Source: Virgibacillus_P tibetensis (GTDB lineage Bacteria > Bacillota > Bacilli > Bacillales > Amphibacillaceae). From it: a stretch of 64,000 nt of DNA. Both the position numbers and the translations under genes were made by a program. Under the pieces are notes generated by a model, which did no database searches, was not told the DNA's origin, and was given only the letters and a program-made list of their open reading frames with translations. The stretch spans positions 558,001-622,000 of the forward strand of contig NZ_JARZFX010000002.1 in NCBI RefSeq assembly GCF_036026595.1, read 5' to 3'. Shown piece after piece: positions 16,569 to 25,940 of the stretch (the stretch's first letter is position 1; the number at the start of each line of letters is the position of its first letter).

Positions 16569-18224
16569 TCACCCATCCAACAACTCCAAAAATGTCTCTC
16601 CCTTGCTCGAAATGGTCGTACCCCTCCTGCCCTTCTGAACATTTAATAGCCCATGTTTATTAAGTACTTCTATTCTCAGTCTTAACTGCTGATCAGTTAG
16701 CGGATAATTCTCTTGCAGCAACAGTTCCTTCATCTTCCGTCTTCCATAGGATTTATGTTTACTTTTTCCCTCTTTATATAAGCTTAATAAACGGATACTC
16801 TCCGATAGGAACCCATGGACTTCAATTTGACTAACAATATACTCTGCATCTGCCTCAGTAAGTGATTCAGCATCGCGCTTTTCCTGGTTCCCTCGAAAGT
16901 AAAGTGGTAAGGAATCGGGTGTTATATACATACTGTCCAGACAAACACAATAAGAAATCACATTATATAGCTCTCGTATATTTCCTGGCCATTGATATTG
17001 ATAAAATGCTTGTATCGCTTCCTCTGAAAAGGATAATTCCTTTTTATTAAAGTGGGTTTTAAATCTTTCAATTAAATACTTGATATCTTCTTTTCTTTCC
17101 GAAAGTGATGGGATTTTTAAAATGCAAGATGAAGCATAGGAATAAATAGCAGTATGTATGATTCCATTCTTCTGCAGCTCATCCAAATTAGGAATCGTCG
17201 CTGTAATGATGCGAATCTTTTTTCGGTTCGTATTAAATTTGATGAACTCCAACAAATCTTCCTGAAGGGAATATGGAAGCCGCTCCATATTTTTCACATA
17301 TAAAGTTCCACCAGTTGTGTAGTCTATGACCCCTTTGATCCTTCCGTCCGTTGAGCCAAATAACTCCTCTTGTATTGAACTGGATTCACTGTCTGAACAG
17401 TTATACACATAAAAAGGCAGGTGAGAATAGGAAGATTCATTATGTATCATCTCCGCAATCATCTGTTTTCCAGTTCCTGCTTCGCCTTGAACGTGGACAA
17501 TTGTTGAAGTTTGAGCGATTTTAGCTGCAATTTCTAGAGTTGATTTCATTAAAGCTGATTTAGTACTTAATTGGCTAAAAGTCCGGTTTAGATTTTGGTC
17601 ACTGATAGATGAAGTTGGATCGTATTTTATTCCGTCATTGGCTAAAAGAATCATTGCTTTTATATAACGTTGAATTAGTAGCTCATTGTTTAATTGGAAA
17701 TGAAAATATTTTTTTATGCTGCTTAACGTTTCTATGGAAATAACTCTTGGTCCAATATCGATAATATCCGTAAAACCTTTCGGGATCAGGTTTGTTTCCC
17801 CAGGTGTCACAATGAAGTCAATGTTCTTTGGAATCGGCTGATGGCCTGAATACCCGCTGTAATTATGCCCTGGAGCAATCTGTTTTAGCGAATCAACGGT
17901 TTCTGCGGTACTATTTTCGTTATCATTGATAACCAATAGATTCTTCTTCGATTCCAAATAAAAAAGCTGTTTTAAATTTGCTGTATTTTCGGTTCTTTCG
18001 GCAACGATACATACAGATTCTGCAGGCAAAAACGGCTTGATCAACCCTTGTGTTTCCGATCCTGCCAGTAAAACAACGTCACTTGGGAAGATAGAATCCG
18101 ATTGTATTTCTTTTAAAGTTATACATTTAATCGTAATAAGAGATTCAAAAATATATTCCAATTGTTTTGTTAGATGAAAAAGATTTTCCTCCTGAATCCC
18201 GATAACAAGTAATCTTTTCTTCAT
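16569..18224 (-). CDS. AAA+ regulator of the NtrC type lacking the GAFTGA loop
   Basis: A 551-residue protein. Residues 1-200 form a sensory region resembling a receiver-like or PrpR-like fold. Residues about 215-440 are the sigma-54-activator AAA+ core with Walker A GEAGTGK (247-253), ELFG (287-290), and WPGNIRELYNVI near 425. Two key features are altered: the sigma-54-contacting GAFTGA loop is absent after ELFG, and the Walker B region reads GGTLYVKNME instead of the usual GGTLFLDE. The C-terminal part (about 470-545) looks like a winged helix. It probably regulates the divergent isoaspartyl dipeptidase and antiporter genes without sigma-54 contact, perhaps with impaired ATP hydrolysis. Confidence 0.8.
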   Translation of the reverse strand: MKKRLLVIGIQEENLFHLTKQLEYIFESLITIKCITLKEIQSDSIFPSDVVLLAGSETQGLIKPFLPAESVCIVAERTENTANLKQLFYLESKKNLLVINDNENSTAETVDSLKQIAPGHNYSGYSGHQPIPKNIDFIVTPGETNLIPKGFTDIIDIGPRVISIETLSSIKKYFHFQLNNELLIQRYIKAMILLANDGIKYDPTSSISDQNLNRTFSQLSTKSALMKSTLEIAAKIAQTSTIVHVQGEAGTGKQMIAEMIHNESSYSHLPFYVYNCSDSESSSIQEELFGSTDGRIKGVIDYTTGGTLYVKNMERLPYSLQEDLLEFIKFNTNRKKIRIITATIPNLDELQKNGIIHTAIYSYASSCILKIPSLSERKEDIKYLIERFKTHFNKKELSFSEEAIQAFYQYQWPGNIRELYNVISYCVCLDSMYITPDSLPLYFRGNQEKRDAESLTEADAEYIVSQIEVHGFLSESIRLLSLYKEGKSKHKSYGRRKMKELLLQENYPLTDQQLRLRIEVLNKHGLLNVQKGRRGTTISSKGETFLELLDG

Positions 18225-18315
18225 GACTATCCCCCCATTACATCTCTATTCATCTATTTTACCTTATAATAAATTTATTTCCTATTGCAAGATTGTATAA
18301 TTGGGGTGTAATGGG

Positions 18316-18344
18316 TTGTATTGGTATAAAATATAGTTTATAAT
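18316..18344 (+). promoter_or_regulatory. Sigma-A-type promoter upstream of iadA
   Basis: TTGTAT (18316-18321) and TATAAT (18339-18344) are separated by exactly 17 bases. It points toward iadA, whose start is about 128 nt downstream. A second TTGTATAATTGG lies 23 nt before it, giving a direct repeat that might serve as a regulator site. I saw no -24/-12 sigma-54 pattern. Confidence 0.6.
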
Positions 18345-18471
18345 TCTATTAATTATTTAGATGATGGATAATAGTAGGAATATTATACTTTGTCGGTTAA
18401 TTATGGAAATACTATTTTTCATTAATAGCAGCAGGACATCCAAAACATATGAGATGGAAAGGAGCATCATT

Positions 18472-19620
18472 GTGTTAACACTTATAAAAAACGGGGAATT
18501 GTATGCCCCGGATTATCTCGGTCAGCAATCCGTTCTTATTGCTGGTGAAAAAATATTGAAAATTGGAGAAATAAATGCAGATGAGCTAACGGGCTTGCCA
18601 TTTGATGTTGAAGTAATTGACGCCACTGGTTTAATTATTGCCCCAGGATTAATAGATCCACATGTACATCTGATTGGTGGAGGAGGAGAAGGCGGTTTTG
18701 CCACAAGGACACCTGAACTCCAGCTGAGCGGAATTATCAAAGCCGGTATAACAACTGTTGTCGGCTGTTTAGGTACTGACGGGACAACAAGACATATGAC
18801 TTCTTTATTGGCAAAGGCAAGGGGCTTGGAAGAAGAAGGGATTACTGCGTATATTTATTCCGGAAACTACCATATCCCTACTCCGACAATTACGTCTTCC
18901 GTAAAAGACGACATCATTTTAATTGATAAGGTAATTGGTGCAGGAGAAATTGCAATTTCTGATTCGAGGTCAGCACAGCCATCTATTCATGAAGTTGCCA
19001 AATTAGTTGCCGAAGCTCGAATCGGTGGTTTATTAAGCAAGAAAGCTGGCGTTACCCATTTCCATGTAGGAATCGGAAAAGAACGACTGTCATTTTTACA
19101 TGCTTTACTGGAAGATTACGAGATTCCTCCAGCTAACATTTACGCAACACATATTACACGAAGCAAAGAACTAGTCGATGACGCAATTGCATTAGCTAAA
19201 AAGGGCGCATTTGTAGACATAACAGCTGATAAAGAAACAGGGAAGTGGATTCAATACTACTTACAGAATAATGGAGATAGGAACCAGCTGACCGTATCTT
19301 CTGACGGGAATGGTAGTCTACCTAAATTTAATCAAAAAGGTGAGCTAATCGGGTTTGGAGTAGCGTCACAGCAAACATTACACGAACAAGTGGTATCTGC
19401 TGTGAAAGAATATGACTTGCCACTTAGTGACGTTTTGGCACTGGTAACACAAAATCCGGCTACAGCACTTCGCCTGACGAATAAGGGAATCCTGAAAGAA
19501 GGAATGGATGCCGACATTATTATGATGAATAAAGATACATTTGAAATGGAACATGTTTTCGCAAAAGGGCAGCACATGCTGGAAAATAAAGATGTTGTTG
19601 TGAAAGGAACATTCGAATAA
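18472..19620 (+). CDS. iadA: Isoaspartyl dipeptidase (beta-aspartyl peptidase)
   Basis: A zinc amidohydrolase of about 382 residues that hydrolyses beta-aspartyl dipeptides from damaged proteins. The HxH metal motif is His64/His66 in GLIDPHVHLIGGGGEGGF, followed by the family's ATRTPE; the late Asp is in SSDGNGS. The start is GTG at 18472, seven bases after AAGGAG; the frame is open 37 codons further upstream but that part lacks similarity and a ribosome-binding site. Where the E. coli enzyme has a carboxylated Lys (in VKCAISD), this protein reads GAGEIAISD, so a Glu (159) may replace the bridging ligand. It is followed by the antiporter gene after 26 nt. Confidence 0.9.
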   Translation: MLTLIKNGELYAPDYLGQQSVLIAGEKILKIGEINADELTGLPFDVEVIDATGLIIAPGLIDPHVHLIGGGGEGGFATRTPELQLSGIIKAGITTVVGCLGTDGTTRHMTSLLAKARGLEEEGITAYIYSGNYHIPTPTITSSVKDDIILIDKVIGAGEIAISDSRSAQPSIHEVAKLVAEARIGGLLSKKAGVTHFHVGIGKERLSFLHALLEDYEIPPANIYATHITRSKELVDDAIALAKKGAFVDITADKETGKWIQYYLQNNGDRNQLTVSSDGNGSLPKFNQKGELIGFGVASQQTLHEQVVSAVKEYDLPLSDVLALVTQNPATALRLTNKGILKEGMDADIIMMNKDTFEMEHVFAKGQHMLENKDVVVKGTFE

Positions 19621-19646
19621 CTTTTAAATTGGAGAGGAAGAAGTTT

Positions 19647-21065
19647 ATGAAAAGGAAACCGACATTACTGGAAGCCTTGATACCAATCGTTGCCATGCTA
19701 TTGCTATTGGCGGTTGGATATGGTGTATATGGATTAAGTCCAGAACCGCTGCTGATATCAGCGTCAATTGTTGCCGGGATTATCGCTCTCCGTGTGGGTG
19801 TTAAATGGGATGAAATGATGCTCGGAATCCGCGAGAAGCTTGATATGGCAATGCCTGCCATTTTAGTGCTGATATCCATTGGTATTTTAATCGGCAGTTG
19901 GATGATTGCGGGAACGATCCCAATGATGATTTATTATGGACTGGAGCTAATTAATCCGAGATTTATTGTACTCATTGCATTCATTGTATCTGCAATTATC
20001 GCTATTGTAACCGGTACATCCTGGGGCTCCGCGGGAACTGTTGGTGTAGCGCTTATGGGTATCGCAATCGGGTTAGGTGCATCCTTACCCGCTACAGCAG
20101 GTGCTATTGTGGCGGGGGCTTATTTCGGTGATAAATTATCGCCACTTTCCGATACAACGAACCTGGCACCGATCGCTGCAGGAAGTGAGTTATATGAACA
20201 TATTAAACATATGCTTTATACGACCGTTCCAGCTGCAGTAATATCGATGATTATTTATACAATCGTTGGATTCAATTTACCTGCCGAAGCTGTTTCAACC
20301 CCGGAAGAAACAGCTATCATGCTAGAAACATTAGCCGCAATGTTTGATTGGAATCTTTTGCTGTTATTACCAGCAGCTATCGTTCTTTACGGTTCCATCA
20401 CCAAGAAACCAACATTGCCAACAATTATTTTCTCATCGGTTGTCGCTGGTCTGCTAAGTAAGTTTTATCAAGGATTTTCCGTCGTTGATATTTTCGCTTC
20501 TACTGTTACAGGATTTGACGTCAGTATGGTCAACAAACCAGGCTTCAATGCTGAAGGCGTGATTTTCGAAGTAACCAGACTTGTGAATCAAGGTGGAATG
20601 CAGTCCATGACGAGTGTCATTCTAATTGCTTTTAGTGCCTTTGCTTTTGCAGGAATTATTACGAGAGCCGGTGCATTGGAAGTAATAATGGAAGCATTGT
20701 TAAAAGTTGTCAAAAGGACTGGTGACCTGATTTTATCAACAGTTGCCTCATGTATCACAATGGCTCTGGTTACCGGTAACTCTTACTTGTCCATCATTGT
20801 TCCAGGTGAGCTTTTTAAAGATACGTATAAAAAGAAAAAACTGCATGCTAAAAATTTATCGAGAACTTTGGAAGACTCAGGCACAGTTATTGTGCCACTG
20901 ATTCCCTGGTCATCTGCAGGTGTGTATATGGCAGGAGTGCTTGGCGTTTCCACATTAAGCTATGCACCATGGGCGATTCTTTGTTATGCAGGTTTCATTT
21001 TCGCAATTATATTGGGATATACGGGGATTGGGATTAAAAAGATAGAGGAAGAAAGTAGCAATTAA
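19647..21065 (+). CDS. nhaC: NhaC-family Na+/H+ antiporter or related exchanger
   Basis: A membrane protein of about 472 residues with some eleven to twelve segments. Family marks include the start KPTLLEALIPI, a Gly/Ser-rich TGTSWGSAGTVGVALMGIA near residue 130, GAYFGDKLSPLSDTTNLAP near 165 and a second-half match with PLIPWSSAGVYMAGVLGV near 430. GGAGAGGAAG upstream supports the ATG at 19647 over the TTG at 19629. Because it is paired with isoaspartyl dipeptidase, it may take up or export an amino acid or peptide product in exchange for sodium; NhaC relatives include malate-lactate and amino-acid exchangers. Confidence 0.85.
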   Translation: MKRKPTLLEALIPIVAMLLLLAVGYGVYGLSPEPLLISASIVAGIIALRVGVKWDEMMLGIREKLDMAMPAILVLISIGILIGSWMIAGTIPMMIYYGLELINPRFIVLIAFIVSAIIAIVTGTSWGSAGTVGVALMGIAIGLGASLPATAGAIVAGAYFGDKLSPLSDTTNLAPIAAGSELYEHIKHMLYTTVPAAVISMIIYTIVGFNLPAEAVSTPEETAIMLETLAAMFDWNLLLLLPAAIVLYGSITKKPTLPTIIFSSVVAGLLSKFYQGFSVVDIFASTVTGFDVSMVNKPGFNAEGVIFEVTRLVNQGGMQSMTSVILIAFSAFAFAGIITRAGALEVIMEALLKVVKRTGDLILSTVASCITMALVTGNSYLSIIVPGELFKDTYKKKKLHAKNLSRTLEDSGTVIVPLIPWSSAGVYMAGVLGVSTLSYAPWAILCYAGFIFAIILGYTGIGIKKIEEESSN

Positions 21066-22137
21066 GTAGGTGCACCCCCCCGTTGTTTGTTCCCCCTGCC
21101 ATAAAGGGGTAGTGAAGATTATATTTCTTTGTTAATTTAAAAGGCTGCTAGTTTCAGTATGCAATCTATGCATATCTAAAACTAGCAGCCTTATCTAATA
21201 ATGGTATTTTTATTCGACAAAAAGTGGGAAGGCACTATCTAAGTGACGCTTTACAATACTGATGCTTTGAGATATATGCGTTATAGAATTATTTCATAAT
21301 AAAAAATGCCCACCTCCGGTTAAGGTGATGAGCTCGAGTCGACGTAGTCGCTCAGGAGCGGCGTATTTAGTCGATTTTCCCTACCGCACAAGATAAAGGA
21401 AACATGCCCCTTCATAGGGGTATGCCGGCGCCTGAGCACAGGACCGGTTTTAGTCGGCCTTCCTTATCCGTATGCGAATCGATGTTGAGTTAGATTAAGG
21501 AGGTTTCCGGAAGGACAATAGGTGATGGGAGCTGGAGCTGGACGTGGCTAGATAATTTAATTCGTTATCCACAGCCCACAAAATTTTCTAATACAACAAG
21601 AAAAGCACTTTGAATGGTACGATGTATATCAAAGGTGCTCCTATTAAAAAAAAAATCGCCACCGCAGGATGACGATTACTACACTTTCACTATTAAATAA
21701 AGTCCGACTATGTCCAACTCCTGCAACAAGTAATCAAGAATCCTCCCCTCATTCGAAAAAATCCCCCAAAAAAAGGGAAGTGACAGGTACCCCCCAACCT
21801 TAAAAACGATCTATCTATGGTCTAATAAGGGTTTTGGTTTGAATGAAAGAACAACGAATAAACTCGGTTATCATTATCAGGATGGAGAAGGCATGCTTCC
21901 CCTTCATCGTCATAGGCTATGTCTTATTTACCAACAATGAGAAGTCAATCTCACGTAGACACTTATATGGAAAAGTCTTATTGTATTCTTAATACAGTAC
22001 GCTTCCTTCTTCGATTCATGTTTCTGTCGCTTAATTCCCGGAATTCCCCGCTCTATTTGGTGCTTCTGTAGGAAGTAAGAGAACCCTCCCCATACTTCCA
22101 TTTATACGGGAAATGCCCGACACGGCTCCTGAGCCAA
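21066..22137. other. Long spacer with an unusual GC-rich structured stretch
   Basis: No gene is supported. A perfect 14-bp inverted repeat (AAGGCTGCTAGTTT, 21141-21192) lies 76 nt past the antiporter. From about 21305 to 21560 the sequence is clearly richer in GC than its surroundings and has several short inverted repeats, such as ATGCCCC...GGGGTAT at 21404-21424 and GAGCTCGAGTCGAC...GTCGCTC near 21331-21355. Near 21602-21640 a third inverted repeat (AGCACTTTGA/TCAAAGGTGCT) lies beside an A-run. I cannot assign a known RNA family. Confidence 0.5.
21141..21192 (+). terminator. Inverted repeat downstream of the antiporter gene
   Basis: Perfect 14-bp arms AAGGCTGCTAGTTT and AAACTAGCAGCCTT around a 24-nt loop. 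No T-run follows on the plus strand, so it is not a classical terminator, but its place after the operon end suggests a transcript-end or stabilising role. Confidence 0.4.
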
Positions 22138-23271
22138 TTAAATATCATACGTATTCAAAATAGCTCTATATAAAATATCTATCCCATTTATCAATGCACC
22201 TTCATTAAAAGACATATGCGGATGATGCAGTCCTGGTTTGAGATCACATCCTAAACCTAGCATGGAAGCTTTTAAGGAAGGCTTTTTAATCGTATAAAAG
22301 TGAAAATCATCGCCTCCAGGAGTTATTAGAGGTTCATCAAGATTTTCAGTACCAAGCGTTTCAACAGTAGATTTAGTTAAAATATCAATTGCTTCTTTAT
22401 TCGTTTCGGCTGCGACTATTCCATGGATTTTTTTTATTACAATATCTACATCGTATAGATTTTTAATTGAATCGAGAATATCAATTACTTTTTTTTCTAA
22501 TTGGTCCATTAGTTCATTGTTTTGAGCCCTAAGGTCTAGTGAAAAGGAAGCGCTTCCTGGTATAATATTTGTATTTTTTCCGCCAGCTTGAAATTGAGTC
22601 ATCTTGACTGAATGTGGTACGCGTGGATCTAAATGGATTTGCCCAATCATATTTACAATGTGTGCGCCAATTTCAATTGAATTATGATTTAGATGAGGTC
22701 TAGCACCATGTGCATCGTCTCCCTTAATTACTGCTTCATACATTTTTGCAGCCCCGTGTACAATAATCGGTGTTGCATGGCCCATTTTAGTTTCTTCGAT
22801 TGGTCTCAAATGTACACCGAATAAATAATCAACATTGTCTATCACGTTTTTTTCCACCATTTTTAATGCACCATTACCTTTTTCTTCTGCTGGTTGGAAA
22901 ATAAACTTAATTGCTACCTTTTCAGATAACGCTGGGTTCTCCCTTAGCTTCCACAAAACGCCTAATACGATAGACATGTGCGCATCATGGCCGCATGAAT
23001 GATTTGCTTGAAATTTGTTATTAACTTCTTGCCATAATGCATCCATATCAGCTCGAATTCCTATTACGGGAAGATTCTTGTTAAAACTCCCATATTCTCC
23101 AATTACCCCTGTACAATCATCAAAAGTAGTTACCTTACATCCACTTTCCTCTAACATTTTTTTAATATACTTTGTGGTTTCTACTTCTTCCCAACTGATT
23201 TCTGCATTCTCATGCAAGTAGTCAAATGTGCTAATCACTTTTTGTTCAATAGTACTGGTCGTCTTCATCAT
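22138..23271 (-). CDS. M20 family amidohydrolase (N-acyl-amino-acid deacylase type)
   Basis: A 377-residue metallo-hydrolase of the M20D group, which removes acyl groups from amino acids or cleaves indole- and aminobenzoyl-type amides. Metal and catalytic motifs are visible: GIRADMDALW, HSCGHDAHMS with the metal-binding Cys/His pair, QPAEEKGNGA with the catalytic Glu pair, and TPGGDDFHFY near the C-terminus. It overlaps the RpiR regulator gene by 26 nt and is therefore co-transcribed with it. Divergent from it are a peptide ABC transporter and an N-acylamino-acid racemase-like gene, so I infer deacylation of imported N-acyl or dipeptide substrates. Confidence 0.88.
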   Translation of the reverse strand: MMKTTSTIEQKVISTFDYLHENAEISWEEVETTKYIKKMLEESGCKVTTFDDCTGVIGEYGSFNKNLPVIGIRADMDALWQEVNNKFQANHSCGHDAHMSIVLGVLWKLRENPALSEKVAIKFIFQPAEEKGNGALKMVEKNVIDNVDYLFGVHLRPIEETKMGHATPIIVHGAAKMYEAVIKGDDAHGARPHLNHNSIEIGAHIVNMIGQIHLDPRVPHSVKMTQFQAGGKNTNIIPGSASFSLDLRAQNNELMDQLEKKVIDILDSIKNLYDVDIVIKKIHGIVAAETNKEAIDILTKSTVETLGTENLDEPLITPGGDDFHFYTIKKPSLKASMLGLGCDLKPGLHHPHMSFNEGALINGIDILYRAILNTYDI

Positions 23272-24091
23272 AATTCATCCTATCATTTATAAAATATTTA
23301 TATGTTGTTGGTTTAATCCCGGTTTTATCTAATTGTCTCACAACTTCATGCAAAATAGAGTTAATGATTGATAAGGTTATAGGTCCTTTTTTAAGGATTG
23401 ATTCATTTATTAAATTTAGTTGGACCGTACTATCTGCGAATTCTACTATCGGAGAGACTCGTGAATCCGTAATTGCAATTACTTTTATCCCTCTCTTTTT
23501 TGTCTCTTCAGCAATTTTAATTGAGTCTAGTGAATAACGATAAAAGGAAAATACGATAAGACAAGATTTCTTTGGCATGGTATCAAGTAATCTACCATCT
23601 ACTTCTGGTCGGTATAGATACGCATTTTCAAGTATGTAGTTTAGGTTAAAAAAGAGCCAGTATGCAAAAGAGAAAGACTGATAATACCCTGCTATCACCA
23701 CCTTTTCACTGCTAATAATAGAATCAACGATGGATTGGAAGGTTGTAACATCTATATTTTGTAAGTTGCTTTCTAATAGATGGGTGTCATCCTCTATATT
23801 TTCTACAAATTTATTCGACACATCATCAATCGTTTTATAATTGCTGGTTTCTTTTAGACTTAACATATGCTTTCTGACATCATCTTGTAACTCACTAAAT
23901 CCATTATAATCAATTGAATTGCAAAAACGGATTACCATTGTTTCACTTACCCCGATAATGCTTCCGATTTTCTTTGCAGGGTGAATGGCAAAGATTATTG
24001 GATCATTAATGAGATACTTAGCCACTTTCTTTAAACCCTTTGTTAAATGAGAAAAGGACTGCTCTGTCTTAGTAATATAATTGGGAATCAT
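23246..24091 (-). CDS. MurR/RpiR family regulator
   Basis: A 281-residue regulator with an N-terminal HTH_6 domain (about 1-75: LTKGLKKVAKYLINDP, IGVSETMVIRFCNSI) and a C-terminal SIS sugar-phosphate-like domain (about 110-250, with VVIAGYYQSFSFAYWLF and the later ITDSRVSP). AAGGGTG stands before the ATG. It is divergent from the peptide ABC transporter and co-directional with the M20 gene. The intervening 156 bp probably hold the operators of both directions. The inducer is unknown; the SIS domain usually binds a phosphorylated or amino sugar, so a cell-wall-type ligand is possible. Confidence 0.88.
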   Translation of the reverse strand: MIPNYITKTEQSFSHLTKGLKKVAKYLINDPIIFAIHPAKKIGSIIGVSETMVIRFCNSIDYNGFSELQDDVRKHMLSLKETSNYKTIDDVSNKFVENIEDDTHLLESNLQNIDVTTFQSIVDSIISSEKVVIAGYYQSFSFAYWLFFNLNYILENAYLYRPEVDGRLLDTMPKKSCLIVFSFYRYSLDSIKIAEETKKRGIKVIAITDSRVSPIVEFADSTVQLNLINESILKKGPITLSIINSILHEVVRQLDKTGIKPTTYKYFINDRMNYDEDDQYY

Positions 24092-24247
24092 CTTATCACC
24101 CTTTTGAAGTATTCATAATATTTTTACTTGAAATAAATTATACACTTTATTATAATGTAAGACAAGTGATAATTTTCTAAATATTAAAAAGAGGTGATGA
24201 TTAGCTATCTATACTAAATACAAAAAAGCAAACAGGAGGAATTAGTT

Positions 24248-25834
24248 ATGAAATTTGAAAAGAAAGTAGTCGGCCTTTTGTTTCTTTTGATGACTCTCGT
24301 TATTATGGGATGTAGTTCAGAAGGTACAAGTTCTACCACAGAAACAAATAACAATGATTCAGAGACTACGGAAGAAGTTCAAACAGGGGGCACACTAGAA
24401 ATTGCTTACCCAACACAGCCTCAGTCAATTGATCCACATCAATCAACTGCAGAAGCGACTCGTGATGCAGCAAGGGTGATTTACGAATCATTAGTAACGC
24501 TAAATGGAAATTATGAGGTAATTCCTCAATTAGCTGATTCTTATGAAGTTAGTGATGATAATACAAAAATCACCTTTTTATTAAGAGAGGGTATTACATT
24601 TCATAACGGAAAAGATTTGGTTGCAGAGGACGTTGTCGCTTCTATGGAAAAATGGGGAGTTAATAAACCGGAGTTAGGTGAACATGAATGGGTAGCAGTA
24701 GAGGATTATACCGTTGAATTAAATTTATCTGAACCATCAGCGTTAATCATGTTTTTCTTAGCTGATCAAGGTAATATGGCTGCAATTATGCCTAAGGAAG
24801 TTGCTGAAAGTGCTGATTCTACTGGTGCAACTGACTATATAGGTACTGGACCGTTTGAATTTGTTGAATGGAAACAAGATGAAGTTATCCGTTTTAAGAA
24901 ATTTGCTGATTATCAGCCAGACTCTGACCCTGCCGACGGTTTAGGAGGAAAGAAAGAGGCTTTAGTAGATGAGATTAATTGGAACTTTGTTCCTGACTCA
25001 TCCACTCGTGTTAATGGTCTTATGAGTGGTCAGTACCACTTTGCACATATGATTAATTATGATTCTATTCCACAATTGGAGAGTAATCCGCAAATTGTAG
25101 TTGATGTATGGCCGTATGGAATTGAAGGATTAGTCTTTAATAAAAAAGAAGGCTTATTTACAGATGTTAAGGCACGTCAAGCAGTAAACTATGCTTTAGA
25201 TATGGATGTTATTATGAGCTCAGCATTCACAGGTGAGGAATTTTATGATTTGGATCCAAGTTTGTTTTTGCCTAGTCAAACAGATTGGTACACGGAGGCA
25301 GGAATAGAAAACTACAATCCGAAAGATGTGGATAAAGCAAAAGAGCTTCTAGATGAAATTGGGTACAATGAGGAAGAAATTGTTATTCTTACCAGTCGTG
25401 ATTATGAACATCATTATAATGCTGCTGTTGCAACACAGCAACTACTAGAGGAAGTCGGGATGAATGTTAAGCTTGATGTTTACGACTGGCCAACATTATT
25501 AGAGCGCCGAGGCGATTCATCGGCATACAATATCTTCTTTACTGGTTTTTCAACGGTGTCTACACCACATCAATATGTATTTTTAGATTCGGAAACGCAA
25601 TGGCCTGGTTGGACGGATAACTCAGAAATTGATCGACTGTTAGAAGAAATTAATGTTGCAGCTACACAAGAAGAAGCTAAGGAATTATATAGTGAACTTC
25701 AGCAAATCATGTGGGAAGATTTACCTGTAATCAATACTGGTAAAAACTCCCGGGTCTCTGGTCATTTGGAAAATCTAAAAGGTTACAAAAATCTATTAGG
25801 ACCTAATTTCTGGAATGTAACCATTAGTGAGTAG
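24248..25834 (+). CDS. ABC transporter peptide-binding lipoprotein (family 5)
   Basis: A 528-residue extracellular binding protein. The signal peptide ends in IMGC with lipidated Cys22, followed by a Ser/Thr/Glu-rich linker. Family marks are SIDPHQSTAEATRDAARVIYESLV, FLLREGITFHNGKDL and VKARQAVNYALDMDVIM near 300. It feeds the two permeases and two ATPases downstream. AGGAGG stands 8 nt before the ATG. A hairpin after the gene separates it from the rest of the operon and probably allows more binding protein than membrane protein. Confidence 0.92.
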   Translation: MKFEKKVVGLLFLLMTLVIMGCSSEGTSSTTETNNNDSETTEEVQTGGTLEIAYPTQPQSIDPHQSTAEATRDAARVIYESLVTLNGNYEVIPQLADSYEVSDDNTKITFLLREGITFHNGKDLVAEDVVASMEKWGVNKPELGEHEWVAVEDYTVELNLSEPSALIMFFLADQGNMAAIMPKEVAESADSTGATDYIGTGPFEFVEWKQDEVIRFKKFADYQPDSDPADGLGGKKEALVDEINWNFVPDSSTRVNGLMSGQYHFAHMINYDSIPQLESNPQIVVDVWPYGIEGLVFNKKEGLFTDVKARQAVNYALDMDVIMSSAFTGEEFYDLDPSLFLPSQTDWYTEAGIENYNPKDVDKAKELLDEIGYNEEEIVILTSRDYEHHYNAAVATQQLLEEVGMNVKLDVYDWPTLLERRGDSSAYNIFFTGFSTVSTPHQYVFLDSETQWPGWTDNSEIDRLLEEINVAATQEEAKELYSELQQIMWEDLPVINTGKNSRVSGHLENLKGYKNLLGPNFWNVTISE

Positions 25835-25866
25835 GTTAGACTAAACTAATCCTCCTTAACTACAGA

Positions 25867-25909
25867 ATAACCTCCTCCTATATTATTGAAGAATGTAGGG
25901 GGAGGTTAT
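25867..25909 (+). terminator. Attenuator hairpin after the binding-protein gene
   Basis: Arms ATAACCTCCTCCTA (25867-25880) and TAGGGGGAGGTTAT (25896-25909) pair over 14 bp with one mismatch. The tail is ATTATC rather than a T-run, which suggests partial termination or protection of the upstream message from decay. Confidence 0.6.
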
Positions 25910-25940
25910 ATTATCATTCAAATGAGAGGGGTGTACCTTT

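Noticed and set aside
16398..16646. Plus-strand 82-codon frame rich in Pro and Ser
   Set aside because: It overlaps the 3' end of the AAA+ regulator gene on the other strand and its composition looks like non-coding sequence; part is a worn repeat.
18225..18471. Sigma-54 promoter for iadA, expected from the neighbouring regulator
   Set aside because: No GG-N10-GC pattern with the needed context was found, while a good sigma-A promoter is present.
21560..21575. TTATCCACAG, a match to the DnaA-box consensus
   Set aside because: It is a single site with no cluster of further boxes, no dnaA/dnaN genes and no AT-rich unwinding region, so an origin is not supported.
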